64,000 nt of DNA, taken from NCBI GenBank assembly GCA_009760855.2, contig WPIO01000091.1, positions 1,461,501-1,525,500 on the forward strand, written 5' to 3'. The stretch is from Cristatella mucedo (Eukaryota; Bryozoa; Phylactolaemata; Cristatellidae). The notes under the pieces were generated by a model. That model was not told where the DNA came from and searched no databases. It worked only from the letters and a program-made list of their open reading frames with translations. A program made the position numbers and the translations under genes. This document shows, in pieces, positions 23,130 to 34,514 of this stretch (position 1 is its first letter; each line of letters starts with the position of its first letter).

Positions 23130-26100
23130 GTTTTCGATTTCGATTGCAGCAATAGTGTAGGTAGTAATGTCGAAAATGGTGTAAATTGCTTTTGGCTGGT
23201 GTCACTAGTGCCTGCTGCTGTGTGGTACTGAGATTGATCAATAAGAGAAATAGTAATGTATCATATGTCACCATGTATTTCCACAGAGCCTTAAAACCTA
23301 TTAGTGTGTTAGGCAAAAGCGTTTTGTATAGTCCACTCAACGCCTTAGCAGCTGTCGGTATGCATTCAGTTGCTATCGGATTTCAGCTCAGGCCAGGTAG
23401 GGAAAGTGAGAGGCATAGCAGAGTCAAGAGAGCTGTTGAGGCAGTTAGTAGCTTTGAAGTAGTAGTTTAGGACCGGTAAAAAGGATGAGCCATAGTCAGC
23501 AGCTGGCAAGTAGTTGCACGTGCATAAGAAGTGTGGGTGCGAGTTTGACAGTGCAGTCCTGCAGAGCTAAAGGTTCTGTCACCAATGGTCTTTAAGGGGA
23601 GGAATAGAACAGCTAGCTTATCGTCCATACCCTTCCTAATGGTGCGAAAAGGCTGCAACGCTTGCAGCAGCACAGCTTGGTACGACTAAGACAAGCCGTG
23701 GTGGGCCTTGTGTGTCAGAGTGAGAACCTGGATCTGTATCCCTAACTCAACAGGCATCATCCTAACTCTTTTAAAGGCGGCGATGCGTGATCATACCTCA
23801 GCGACTCAAAGAAGACTAGCCTTGAAGCTACATTCATGGCCAGCTGAAGTTGCCTAATTGTTTTTTTTGGTAGCTTAATTGAAAGGGAAATACAATATGC
23901 AAGCAAAGACACTACCGAGAAGATTGTTACAATTTTTGCAGGCCACCGTGAAAGACAGATGCCGATGTTAGATAGGGATAGTGCGAGATCTAAAAGCAGT
24001 CTTCTGGATAAAGCTTTTGAAATTTAGGCAACTGTCAAAAAGGATACCTAAAGTCCGAGCACGTGGTAATGGTCGCACAACTACGTAACCTATTAGAAGA
24101 GCGAACCCATCTTATTTAACCACAATCTTACAGTGTCCGATGAGCAGCAGGGCAGTTTTATCGTCATTTAGTTAAAATTAATTTTCCGTCATCCAGGGTC
24201 GAAGGTCGCCAGGGCAAGCATTCACTTTATTAATTGCAGCAGCAGACTCCAATGGTCTAAATGAAAAATACAGAGCATCTTCAGCATAAAAGTGAATCCC
24301 ATTCCATGGGTCCTAAATACTTTCCCCAGTGGTTGGGTATAAATATAAAACAGCAATGCACCTAGTACGGACGCTTGAGGGATTCCTAACGTGATCTGTG
24401 GCATTCGTAAGACATGACCCCTACACGACGTGGATTGGACATGATCAGACAAGGACGACTTTAACCACATAAGTGCTTCGTACGCCTGATTTATTGCTGT
24501 TCTCACACAATCGTTCACGTAGAACCTCGTGATCGAAAGCAGCTGACAGATCTTGCAGAGCTAGAGCAGTGACACATTGGTCGTCATTGTCAAGTGGAAT
24601 ATTATTGTTAACACGGAGGAGAGCAGTTTTAGTAGAGTGCTAAGTAATGAACTCCGGGTGAATTGTTTCTGACCTTTCCTTCTTCTAATATGTCCAACAG
24701 GTTGCTAAGGCACAATTATTTTCAGGAGTCATTTACATGTAAAGAAGAATGGAAACTTGTCGAGTGTTTGCATTTACCTCTGTATCTAACCAGGGCTTTT
24801 TAAGTATGTGTCGAATGATTTCCGACCAATAAAACTTGGTTAAGACCTCTTTTACAAATGAAGAAATACCGATTTCAGTTAGGGCAGGGCTAAGTAAGGA
24901 GGCGGCTTTACGGAACCGTGGATGTGCACAGCTGTATCAGCAAAGATGGCTGAAAACTTTTAGACTGAGCCGGTATAATAAGGGGAGTCACACCTCTCAG
25001 AATGAGCTAGTAATTGGTTTACTGTCGTATTAATCGTTTTAGGGTCCCACTGGCAGGAATTCAGCCTGAATGATAATTATAGTAGTACTAATTATAATTA
25101 TGGATTGATAAAGCACCCTCAGGGAACTCTATATATTTCTAGGCGCATTACTTATACGCCAAAGGGTAACTCAATTGAACGGTGAGTATTATCATGCTAG
25201 ATCCAGTGAAAGAAAAGGCTGTAGCCTTGTAAAGCTTCCAAGTGTACACCCTAATGGATATTTTAAATTGACTGAATCTGCATCAGGCCCCATCTTTTTA
25301 AACGACGTTTAGGCTTGGTCTCAACACTGCGCCTAGTTTGTGAAGTTTTTTTTTTATAAATAGGAATCTCTACGACTTTGTAGAAGGATTGAATGACGGA
25401 GAGCGAGCTTGCAGGAGCATTTCTATGTGTGTCATGTTCTCTGTATAAGTAAATCTAGAGATGCTGTTGGAGAAGTGTAGGTGCAGATCAAAATGAAATG
25501 CACCAAAAACCCATCTAAAAAGTGGTTATGTGCCAAATCTGTGTAAGTTACGTCGCTTGACAAGTTCGAAGTTACAATGAGCGTACAAGGGAGCAGGAAC
25601 AGCAAACCGGACCTAACATTGATCAGAGAGGGCTTGGAAACATACCACATGCTCAGAGGGGAAGACATCCTTCATGATCACGAAATCTAGAATATGGCCA
25701 CCAACACTAGTCTTACAAATAACGAGTTGGACAAAACCAAAACCATCGAGAGAATAAAGAAATGTGGGGACCTGGCTGTTGAAAGGGTTGTCAATGAGAA
25801 TATTAAAGTCTCTAGCAATCATTTTTGGCCTGTCAAACAAAAAGGAATGCAAGGAACTCTAAAAACGTCTCTATATGCAAGTTTAAACAGCCACAAGGAG
25901 GTAGGAGTATCACAACAGTAAGAGGCCTTTTCTTTGATGAAGACCTGATTGCAACTGATTCAAACGATTGTCAATGCGAAAAACTGCACATCTTATAACC
26001 AAGCAATTCAAAAAGAATAATTGCAAGTCATCATCTAACATTGTCGGAACACATGGGCTGATACAGTTAGAATACGGGCGGGTGGTCTCAAAAATACAGC

Positions 26101-26575
26101 TACTGGAACAAGGTTTCATCAAAGTTTCGGTAAGCAGAATTTCATCTAGCTGCTCCAGGATCACCCGATCGCCGACAAGTATATCCATGATATTTAGAGA
26201 GCTGACAACAGGTAGGCAGGACATGAGTGTGTCAAAAATCTGAGCTGCACCAACGTAGTGGCCTGTATAGGTGCCGGCATTTATCCGGCCATGCAGATTC
26301 TGGCTCTGCGAAATTGACTATGACCTTAGTGACGGCCGCCTGTCGACGTTTTGCAACATGCTTAGGCACTGCAGCTGAGCTACTACTGCAAAGAATAGTA
26401 GTCATACCTTTAAAATTAAGGATCGTGGGTTTGATATCCGAGCAGTTGTTAGGTGGGCTGCAAGATCCAGGAAGGTTCACACTGACCAGCCGAAGAATGC
26501 CCGATGGTAGGTGTCGACTAATGGTGACATCCTACCTTATGCTAAGCAGGTCCTGTTTCTTTAAGCGTACCGAGG
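23130..26575 (-). mobile_element. Decayed LINE-2 composite, copy B (inverted)
   Basis: The reverse strand aligns with 950-4,675. Both start with 'caggacctgcttagcataag' near the 5' end and share 'gcagtagtagctcatctgcc'-like and 'tacagaacctttagctctgcagg'-like blocks. On the minus strand an endonuclease island reads DFNILID with GGHILDFVI (25,700-25,830), equivalent to the EEP GDFN and GHTLD motifs. An RT island near 24,330-24,380 reads GIPQASVLGALLF (motif B). The YADD region is damaged. Frameshifts are numerous. The nested LINE-1 3' fragment lies at about 25,080-25,200. Its 5' end abuts the LTR element within a few bases. Confidence 0.7.
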
Positions 26576-26579
26576 ACAC

Positions 26580-26726
26580 TGTAGTTCGATTGCATGCTGG
26601 CTGGTACTGCTCCTTTCCTCAACTGCTGGTGGGAGCATCCCCGAGAAGGGCCTGTGCACAGCTATGGTCAGCTTCAAATGACAGGTTGACACAGGCCGAT
26701 AACCGGCTGGTGATTGGATGGTGGAT
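26580..26726 (+). repeat. 5' long terminal repeat (shared part)
   Basis: This is the 147-base part shared with 28,189-28,335. Downstream, 'cacttaagtataagaag' at about 26,770 may be a TATA region of the same LTR, which would make the full LTR longer than the shared part. Confidence 0.65.
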
Positions 26727-27047
26727 TCACCATCGGGTCGGCTAAGGGACAGCCGGAGTCGACGAAAGGACACTTAAGTATAAGAAGTGGGCGAAGGCAG
26801 TCGTGATTCATGCGGCTCCCTGCCTTGAGCAATTAACCATTGGTGTTGTTCACCTGGGCCAGCGTTCTGTATGACGAACCACAAGCTATTTCGTGGGATG
26901 GAGCCGATGAAGCCCTGGGAGATGTCTTGTGTAGCATCCCTAGGCTTTGATGGCTTCGGAGACTTCGTTGGCTGGCTGCTGAAATTTGAGAGTGAGATTT
27001 AGAAAAGTGGATGGACCGAGTGAATGAATGAACAGAGAACCGAGTGA

Positions 27048-27340
27048 GCGCCACTTGTTTTTGCTCCTTGCGATGCAAGGCCTTCACGTTTGCCTCGAGG
27101 CTCCCGCAGGCAGTTAAGGATGACTACGCCAAGCTTCGTGAGGCTCAAGTGAAGGCATTCATCTCGCCGGCCGGTAGAGCGCGATTGCCGCTAGCTGATC
27201 GGGTAAAGGCTGGTTGGACTGAGCGGGTCGACAAGAGCGACCGGAAGCTGCAGCAGCGATCACCGACTTTGTGTGCCGGGCGACAGAGGTTTGTCAGGCT
27301 GCCACACCATGACGGCAGGCACCGGCTCTCAAAGCGGTAA
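27048..27340 (+). pseudogene. Gag-like fragment of the LTR element
   Basis: The frame contains FASRLPQAVKDDYAKLRE and then QVKAF, which resembles the segment of Gypsy gag proteins where a hydrophobic 'LP..V..DY..LK.A....F' stretch ends the capsid-like domain. It is only about 97 codons, with no zinc knuckle and no pol frame after it. The assignment rests on this short motif and on the flanking LTRs. Confidence 0.45.
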
Positions 27341-27446
27341 CGGTCGATCAGGCTGCGATGGTGTTCCACGAAGCAATGGCGTTGTGTGAGGAAAGGTCAA
27401 CGGTGTGGCTGAGGCGACAGAGAGTGAGACGATGCACAGTGAGGCA

Positions 27447-27614
27447 GCAGTGTCCACAATAGAGTCTGTGGCGTCCGAGACAGAGTCGGCGGCGTCCCCG
27501 TGGAGGGCGGTTGTGTCCGCCAGGAAGGCGGTGGCATCCGAGGCAGGGTCGGCAGCATCAGAGGCAGGGTTGGTGGTGTCTGCGATAGGGTCCGCGGCAT
27601 CCGTGACGGAGGCA
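27447..27614 (+). repeat. 21-bp coding minisatellite, 8 units
   Basis: Eight consecutive 21-base units fit exactly (168 bases). Examples are 'gtggcgtccgagacagagtcg' and, twenty-one bases on, 'gcggcgtccccgtgg'. In the plus frame that starts at 27,405 each unit gives a seven-residue repeat of the form VASEAGS. The repeat keeps one frame open throughout, so it could be part of a former gag protein. Confidence 0.85.
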
Positions 27615-28188
27615 TTGGCCTGAGATGGAGCCCAAGCCCTGAAGGTGACGTCGTTGGACTGCGACCTGCCGGTGGGCTGTGATGCGGTGCAGGCCGGAGA
27701 CTCTGCACAGGACAACAAGACTGTCCTGGAAAGATTGTCTGTGCTGACCGCAGGGATTGTGCCGACCAAAGAGTCCCCACAGGCCGGAGAGTATGTGCAG
27801 CACGGGGAGTCAGCTCGGAACAGAGAGACTGAAAGTTGGGGAGGCTGCGCAGGCCGGAGAAGCAGCTGGGCATGTCGGAGACGAGGTGGCAGAATCGAAC
27901 GGAGCGACGGCGGCCGAGGTCAGCAAAACGGTGGCTGTGGATGTCAGCTCGGCGACGATGGCCAGTGGCTCAGGTTGCCGGCTGGTCGGGTAAGGCCGTG
28001 CACTAGCAGGCTTCCTGGGAGCAGCTGTAAGGTAGCCAGTCCGCCTGTGGGGTCAGCTATTGACGTTGGCTGTGGTACTGCATGTGTAGTGTGTCATTTG
28101 TAGAGGCTTGGCTGGCACAATGCTGCCCTGTACATTGCAGCTACATGTGTTGGTGCTGCAAACTTGCGACTTTAAGGTCAAGGGGGCG

Positions 28189-28335
28189 TGTTGGTCGATT
28201 GCATGCAAGCTGGTACCACTCCTTTCCTCCACAGCTGGTGGGAGCATCCCAGTGAAGGGCCTGTGCACAGCTGTGGTCAGCTTCTAATGAGGCTTTGACA
28301 CTGGCCGATAACCCGTGGGTGAACAGATGGTGGAT
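28189..28335 (+). repeat. 3' long terminal repeat, truncated
   Basis: It matches 26,580-26,726. The match ends abruptly after 'gatggtggat', and the following 'agtaaatataaaatg' has no counterpart in the 5' LTR. This is where the AT-rich viral block begins, so the LTR was probably cut by the viral insertion or by a later deletion. Confidence 0.65.
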
Positions 28336-28633
28336 AGTAAATATAAAATGAATTGCATGTAGCCTAGGGCACGATCGAATGACGTCATCAATTGAACAAA
28401 TCGTCCTCCGATAAACAATCTCGCTTCCGCTCGATCGTTTCTCGTCGTCCAATATATTTAATGGCTGCTGTCATTCACGAAACCCTATTCTCCATGCTCT
28501 TCATTTGTATCTACTTAGAGTTTTTTTAAGTTGATGTGACTATATAATAGTAAAAAATATCTTCAATTATTGTTAATAGTTAATGAAATACATTTTCTAT
28601 ATTTGTATGTGTCTCAAAACCTTGATTGCCTTA

Positions 28634-31600
28634 TGCGACGGGAGGGTGACCAATTTAGCGAACATGCAAAACGTATTAGATAAGAGGTAAGAAAACGTAT
28701 ATGTCTTCTTCCAAAATATCCATTTTCAAAAGACAGTTTAGATGCAATGGTTGCAAATCTACGAACAACAACAGGTATAAAACTAGAAATTCCTGTTGCT
28801 AAGAAAACCTTTGAGACTAATAGTGGATGGTCTTTCGATAGAGGATCCAATAGGTTAATGAAAATACAAGAAACGAATTGGTTTTTAGGAAAATCCTATC
28901 AAATATTGATACAATAATTAGAATGTAGGTTAGAAAGAGGTTCTAATTGGATTATAGTTGGCATTGAAGTTATTTTGCAAAGTTTTCTTATTTTCGTCGT
29001 AAATTCGGTGGTAGTTATTTACTAATGCCAGAAGGATTAGAAAAGAAGGGATCAAAAATTAATATCAAGAATGAATCAGATAATCTTTGTGCTTTAAGGT
29101 GTGTTAAGTTTTCTTCATTTGAGAGATAACCATCCAGAATCTACTGCTAATTTTAAAGAAATATTACATGAAAATATTCACATTATCTATAGAGAATAGA
29201 AGAGTGGTTCACCGTTAAGGAAAATTATCCTTCAAACGTAACAAATGTTGTCGACCTTACTCATTTAGCAGAATTATTTAACATAACTATTATTGTTCAC
29301 GAATATGGTAATAAAATCCTAACTCCACTTAAAGTAGTTGATGAAGAGAAAGAGAAGCATTCGGATGTTCTTTTGTATAGCACACCAAATAAAAATGACT
29401 CATTATGTAGTTATGAAAAACTTCCATGGTTTGTGTAGAAGTAGCAAAGGATATGGGACACAGCTTACTTGTAAAATATGTTTGCGTAGATTTTACTCTA
29501 AAGATAAACTAGAATCACATGTTGTTGCTTGCAAACGGGAATAATATGAGAAAACCAAGAATAAGAATGCCAAGTGCAGATAGTAAAAAGATAATTATTT
29601 AGAGATTATGCTGAAACGTTATGGTGTCCTTGTATTGCTTATGCAGACTTTGAGTGTTTACTTACAAGCGTTAGAACAACAGATTACAAAGATCCTACTA
29701 CCCCACAAGGTACTTTTCAATAGCATACTCCTTATTCATCTGCTTATACTAATATTGATTATGAAGGAAAGCGAAGAAAAATTAAATTGTTTATTGGTTC
29801 AAATAATGTTAGAGATCTCTATACAGGTTTGTTAGAAGAAGTTGAAAAAATAAAAATGAAATAAAAACCTATTCTTGATAAATATAATAAAATAGTTATA
29901 GTAATTTTAAGAGAGAAAACGGAAAAGATTTTGAGAATGCAACTGTTTGTCAAATTTACGATTTAGATTTACATAGAGATACAGTTTCAGATCATCGTCA
30001 TTTAACAGGAAAGTATAGAGGAGCTACTCATAATGCTTGCAACTTAAACCTCAGCATTAATCCTAAGAAGTTTAAACTTCCAGTATTTACTCACAACTTA
30101 AAAATTACGATACACATTTATTAGTACAGGAGCTTCAAGATTTAAGACTAGATAAAAAAGTTATTGCCAATAACATGGAGAAATATATAAACATTGAAAT
30201 TGGTTCACTCACTTTTAAAGAAACCTCACAAATGTTGCATAAAGGAGTAGCAGATCTTGAAAATTATATTGTTAAGTCAGGAAAACCATTAGAACAAACA
30301 AGAAAATACTTGTCTAGGTGGGATTATAATGAATTTGATCTAATAAAAAAGGTATATTGCCTTATGAGTATATAGATTCATTTTCAATACTAGATGGAAA
30401 ATCACTACCTCCAACTAAAAGTTTTTATAGCACATTAAATGATACAATCATGGATGAAAAAGATTATGATCGTGTTAGGAAAGTTTGGGCTTGATGAAAA
30501 AAATTGATCCCAACACTGAAGAAACATTAGAGAAGTACAGCAAAAGTTATATAACTATGGATTTTCTTCTACAAGCTGATGTATTTTAACATTTTAGACA
30601 TTTATCAAAGAAAATTGATGTTTTAGATCATGCCAATTTCCTTACAGCACTAGGTTTAACTTGGTCTGCAGGTTTGAGATTTTCAAAGGTTAAACTATAT
30701 TTATTAACAAAATTTAAACATTTTGACTTCTTTGAAAGTGCAATAAGAGGAGTAATAATCCAAGCCTTTTGTAGATATATTAAAGCAAGCTATGAGATGG
30801 CTACTAATTATGATAGTAATAAAGAAAAGAGTTGGTTACTTTATGTTTATGCAAGTTCACTATATGCTACGGCAATCACTCAACCACTTCCAGTTTCTAA
30901 TTTCAAGTATTTAGATAATAAACAAATAAAAAAGTTTACACCTAAAAAATAATATTATCAAAAGAAGATGCTGAAACTGGTTTTGATTCTGAAGTAGATT
31001 TGTACTGTCCTGGCGAATTACATGATATTTTTTCTGATTACCCTACTATACCAATTAGTAGAAAAGTAGATGTTAAAGGATATTCTGATTATCAAACAAA
31101 AAATTACTAAAAGACAACAAGAAAAAAGAGATGACTGCGAAAGCAACATAGAAAAACGGATTGTTGATCTAGAACTAAAAGTTAAATATGTTATCCGTTA
31201 GAGAAATCTACAACTTGCAATTGAAAGAGGATATGTATTAACTAAGATACATAGAGTAATGAGTTTTACACAAAGTAGATGGTTTAGTGGATATAGAGTT
31301 AATAGCATTGAAAGAAGAAAAGCAGCAACGGATGAGTTTAAAGAAGAATATTGTAAACTCAAAAACAAAGCATTCTTTGAAAAGACAATGGAAAATGTTA
31401 GAGAGCGAGTACAAATTGAACTGTTGGATCTAAAATATGCTAAGGATGTTCTAGATTCAGATTAAAGATCAATGAGTGCAAGATTTAAAGGATTTTTATC
31501 AAGATTTAGTTGGAATTAAAACAAATAAAGGAGAGATCTGTCTTAATAAGTATATTTATTTAGGTTTTGCAATTCTAATATTTCAATATTATTAATGCAA

Positions 31601-32228
31601 GATTTCTATTATAATACATTAGAAGATCACTATAATGATAAAGTAACACTCGCATATACTGACACTGATTCTTTGGTAATGCAAATATATACTCTACGTT
31701 TTTATAGATTTTAAAAATTATTTAGATAATATAGATGTATCTGGTTATCCTAAGAACCAAGATTTATGGAAAGTAGAAGGAGCTGAAAAGATTATACCTG
31801 CTAATAAGAGAAGTCAAGGAAAATTCAAAGATGAAAAATATGAAAAATATTTATTAGATCCAAAAACAATAGATTTCCTTAAAGATAAGAAAATTGTTAT
31901 GGTTGAAAAATCAACGGTACTTGATAAGGCTCTTTTCTTAAGACCAAAACTTTTTTCAGTGCAGATAGTTATAAAGAAAGATAAAGGGAATATAATTAAA
32001 TCTGCAGTTAAAAATGCAAAAGGAACAAAGAAAGATGCAGTAAAAAAATGTTTGACACATTCTGATTATGTTGATTGTCTTAAAACTGGATATGATTTTT
32101 ATTGCAATCAATCAAGATTTCAACCTAGAAACCATCAAATTTATACTATAACGCAATCTAAAAAAACACTATCAGCATTTGACTCAACACGATATTGGTT
32201 AGACTGTAGAATTCATAGTTACTCTTAG
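28634..32228 (+). pseudogene. Protein-primed family B DNA polymerase, broken
   Basis: This is a replication polymerase of the Polinton/adintovirus type. In order I see: an N-terminal stretch with WSFDRGSNRL; a region with HLAELFNITIIVHEYG; a zinc finger (CKICLRRFY...H...C, about 29,470-29,540) next to HYVVMKNFHGL; the exonuclease start AYADFECLL (29,638); HLTGKYRGATHNACNLN (about 30,000); a HN..NYD motif (30,090); palm motif A as YVYASSLYA (30,840), where the usual Asp is replaced by Tyr; motif B KTMENVRER (31,385); and motif C YTDTDSLVM (31,655), intact. The C-terminal end is near 32,228. At least six frame changes and several stops separate these islands, so no active enzyme can be made. 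The upstream start is uncertain. Confidence 0.85.
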
Positions 32229-32286
32229 GGACGATATAGAAGAAAATAAAATGGTGGTCGTTGTGAAAAATGTAATATTGACATAG

Positions 32287-32439
32287 ATGCCAAAAAGAAA
32301 CAATGAAAATACTAAGCCAATACTTATAAAGAAAGTTGTATTTGCAGATAAAGAGAAAATAGAAATAGATAAAAAACGCGTTAATTTACAAGAGGAAATA
32401 GAACTATACGAGTCAATGGAGAAATTAAATATATATTAA
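32287..32439 (+). CDS. Small basic/charged viral ORF, unknown
   Basis: This is an uninterrupted 50-codon frame (ATG 32,287 to TAA) just after the polymerase. It begins MPKRNNENTKPILIKK and continues with alternating Lys and Glu, probably helical (EEIELYESMEK). No family is recognised. Its place between polymerase and acidic gene, in the same direction, suggests a compact viral operon-like arrangement. Chance openness is possible at this length. Confidence 0.4.
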   Translation: MPKRNNENTKPILIKKVVFADKEKIEIDKKRVNLQEEIELYESMEKLNIY

Positions 32440-32463
32440 CAAAATTATTTTTACTATTATAAG

Positions 32464-32735
32464 ATGGATCATAAAGAAGATTTCCAAGTTTCAGAGAATG
32501 AATCATTTAAAATTAACAGTTCAGATAGTGAATCTGAATATTCAGAAGACTCAATCGATGATTCTGATTACGATAAAGAAATGGAAACTGAATTAGATTT
32601 TGAATATTACGACTCTGAAGAGTCGCAGTTACTGGTAGTAAAGATGAAGGTGATATCAGGCTTGAAGAACTTCTATTTGGTCACGAGTCTAGTGAAACTG
32701 AATATCACATGAGTCCTAAAGAACTTGAGCGATAA
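32464..32735 (+). pseudogene. Acidic viral protein, frameshifted
   Basis: ATG at 32,464 opens a frame rich in Asp, Glu and Ser (for example SDSESEYSEDSIDDSDY). Near 32,625 acidic coding continues in another frame (LEELLFGHESSETEYH) to TAA at 32,735, so a small indel separates the halves. The length would be about 90 residues. No family is recognised. Strongly acidic small proteins are common in large DNA viruses, but no function can be assigned. Confidence 0.5.
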
Positions 32736-32805
32736 AATGAATGTGTCAGATCAGTGATAAGTAAATAATTTCAATTAAATAAAATTATATTTTCATATAT
32801 AGAGA

Positions 32806-33071
32806 ATGGATGTCTCAAGAATTCTTTGTTTGAACAATCTAGAGAAATGGCAATACAAGTCTGTCTACAAAAGCTCAAAGGAGAAGATTAGCGAATTGAT
32901 AAACATTCACTTAAACTTATTCCAGATATTGGTAGTTTACATATTAGTATTCTCAATGATATATGTGATACCTATAATAAACTAATGAAAAGTCGTAGTA
33001 ATATAAATGAGATGCTTTTAGAAGCATGAAAAAGTCAAAAACTTAAAAAAACAGGAGTACCAATTCTATAA
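32806..33071 (+). pseudogene. Unknown viral protein, two nonsense codons
   Basis: The informative frame contains LFEQSREMAIQVCLQKL, then a TAG, then IPDIGSLHISILNDICDTYN and MKSRSNINEMLLEA, then a TGA and a short basic end to TAA at 33,071. Its first codons are out of frame with the nearest ATG (32,806). The sequence is predicted helical. No family is recognised. The absence of frameshifts over about 75 codons argues that it was a gene. Confidence 0.45.
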
Positions 33072-33126
33072 TCTTTTTGTTGTTTAAACCTGTTTTCATG
33101 TAGTTTTTTTACCATTTTATAGAAAA

Positions 33127-33634
33127 ATGGCTGAAGTTACTGACCGAACGTTTGCATCTACAGCTTTACACTTTAATCATATAAAGACTATCTTGTTAAA
33201 TCAATAATGACATGATCAACAAACATTTGATTCGGATATCTCCGTAATGACTGACAAAGCAGTTTAAAGATTGTACATTGATGAATGTTATATTGAAGCA
33301 CAGCAAATAATCACTGCATGACAATTAGATGCTACAACATCTCTTGAATCAACGGTAAGATCTAAAGTAGATGCTCTTCTAAATACACCTGGAGAAATCT
33401 CTGGTTTACCAACATGGATTGCATCACAATAGCCAACACTCTCAACAGTTGTCTCAGGAATATCTGGTTAAATCTGATGTCTGTGGAATTGTTAAAGATG
33501 AGTATTATGCAGTTTTGCCTGATATTTCTGATGATATGAGCACGAGACCAAAAGCGGCCGCAACAGCACTAGCAGCACAAGAACAAGCACAAGCACAAGA
33601 TCCAAGCACTGTTTATTCATTTACAACAAAATAA
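33127..33634 (+). pseudogene. Unknown viral protein, several stops
   Basis: ATG at 33,127 starts MAEVTDRTFASTALHFNH. The frame then meets TAA/TGA twice in a row, further stops near 33,268 and 33,319, and a frame change near 33,430, but protein-like sequence resumes each time (LDATTSLESTVRSKVDALL; DEYYAVLPDISDDMST). The C-terminus is Ala/Gln-rich (ALAAQEQAQAQD) and ends at TAA 33,634. The family is unknown. It lies immediately before a LINE-1 insertion. Confidence 0.5.
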
Positions 33635-33654
33635 AAACAATATATAGACACTGG

Positions 33655-34500
33655 TTTCCATCATTCCAAAGTGAACTGTCGTTAGACGACCATATCAGCA
33701 GCTCCATAGTCAAATCTGTCTATTTTCAGCTACATAAAATTGCTAAAATTTGGGCTTGCTTAGATAAGGATACAACATCTAAGTTGGTCCATGCATTCGT
33801 GACATTCCGTCTCGACTTCAGCAACTCACTGCTCACTGGCCTACCGGCATGTGAGATCAGGCGATTGCAGCTGGTGCAAAACTCTGCAGCTAGGCTCGTC
33901 TGTCGTGAGCTTCACAGTTGCCACATTGCTCCACTTCTCGCCGACCTGCACTGGCTACCAGTCAAGCAACGAATTGACTTCAAGGTTTTGTCACTCACTC
34001 TTAGGTCACTTCATTCTTTGGCTCCAGCCTATCTCTCAGATATACTCCCCCATCAGGCCAAGCATTGTACCAACGGCTATTTGGAATCCAACAGTCTACA
34101 AATACTCCGTAAAAACCTCAAATCCTTTGGAGACCATGCATTTAGTTCGTATGCTTCCAAAGCCTGAAACTCCCTCCCGACCTGCGTCAGAACATCCCCT
34201 GACCTGACCACATTTGAAAAGAATTTAAAAACCCTTATTTAGAACAGCATTTAGTGGGTCCCTGTGATCCGTCCCTCATGTTCTTATGCATGCGGACACT
34301 GAGCATGCTGCCACTAATCACATTTCTATGCTGACCCTTTACATGTCACTCCTAACCATGTTATTCATTTTGTTTGTTTATTAAGCACGATTTTACTCAC
34401 CATTCAATTGCATTTCCCTTTGCAGCAAATCTAAAGCATTTAGAGAGAGAATAAGTTCCCTGTGAGGGTTCTTTCTAGTGCATTATTCTTTTTCTTGTTA
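33655..34500 (+). mobile_element. LINE-1 3' fragment inside the viral element (1)
   Basis: The fragment starts at the part equivalent to 22,070 ('cattccaaag'), keeps the C-terminal LINE domain (ADLHWLPVKQRIDFKVLSL) with a few frameshifts, and runs to the 3' hairpin and a damaged ATT tail near 34,500. The viral sequence on both sides is AT-rich. Insertion is on the plus strand, as in the other two viral insertions. Confidence 0.9.
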
Positions 34501-34514
34501 TTATTAATTCTGTT

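Larger units (their letters stand above)
26580..28335 (+). mobile_element. Internally deleted LTR (Gypsy-like) retroelement
   Basis: Two direct repeats, 26,580-26,726 and 28,189-28,335, both begin with TG ('tgtagttcgattgcatg' and 'tgttggtcgattgcatg') and share 'tcctttcctc', 'gctggtgggagcatcc', 'gaagggcctgtgcacagct' and 'ggccgataac'. The second is preceded directly by a purine-rich tract 'aaggtcaagggggcg', a typical primer site for plus-strand synthesis. Between them lie a short gag-like stretch and a coding minisatellite, with no protease, RT or integrase. The region is GC-rich compared with both neighbours. The 5' LTR probably continues past 26,726, while the 3' LTR is cut at 28,335. Confidence 0.7.

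Noticed and set aside
27397-27873. Pro/Ser-rich minus-strand frames of 146-158 codons
   Set aside because: They are antisense shadows of the GC-rich 21-bp repeat and gag-like region of the LTR element.
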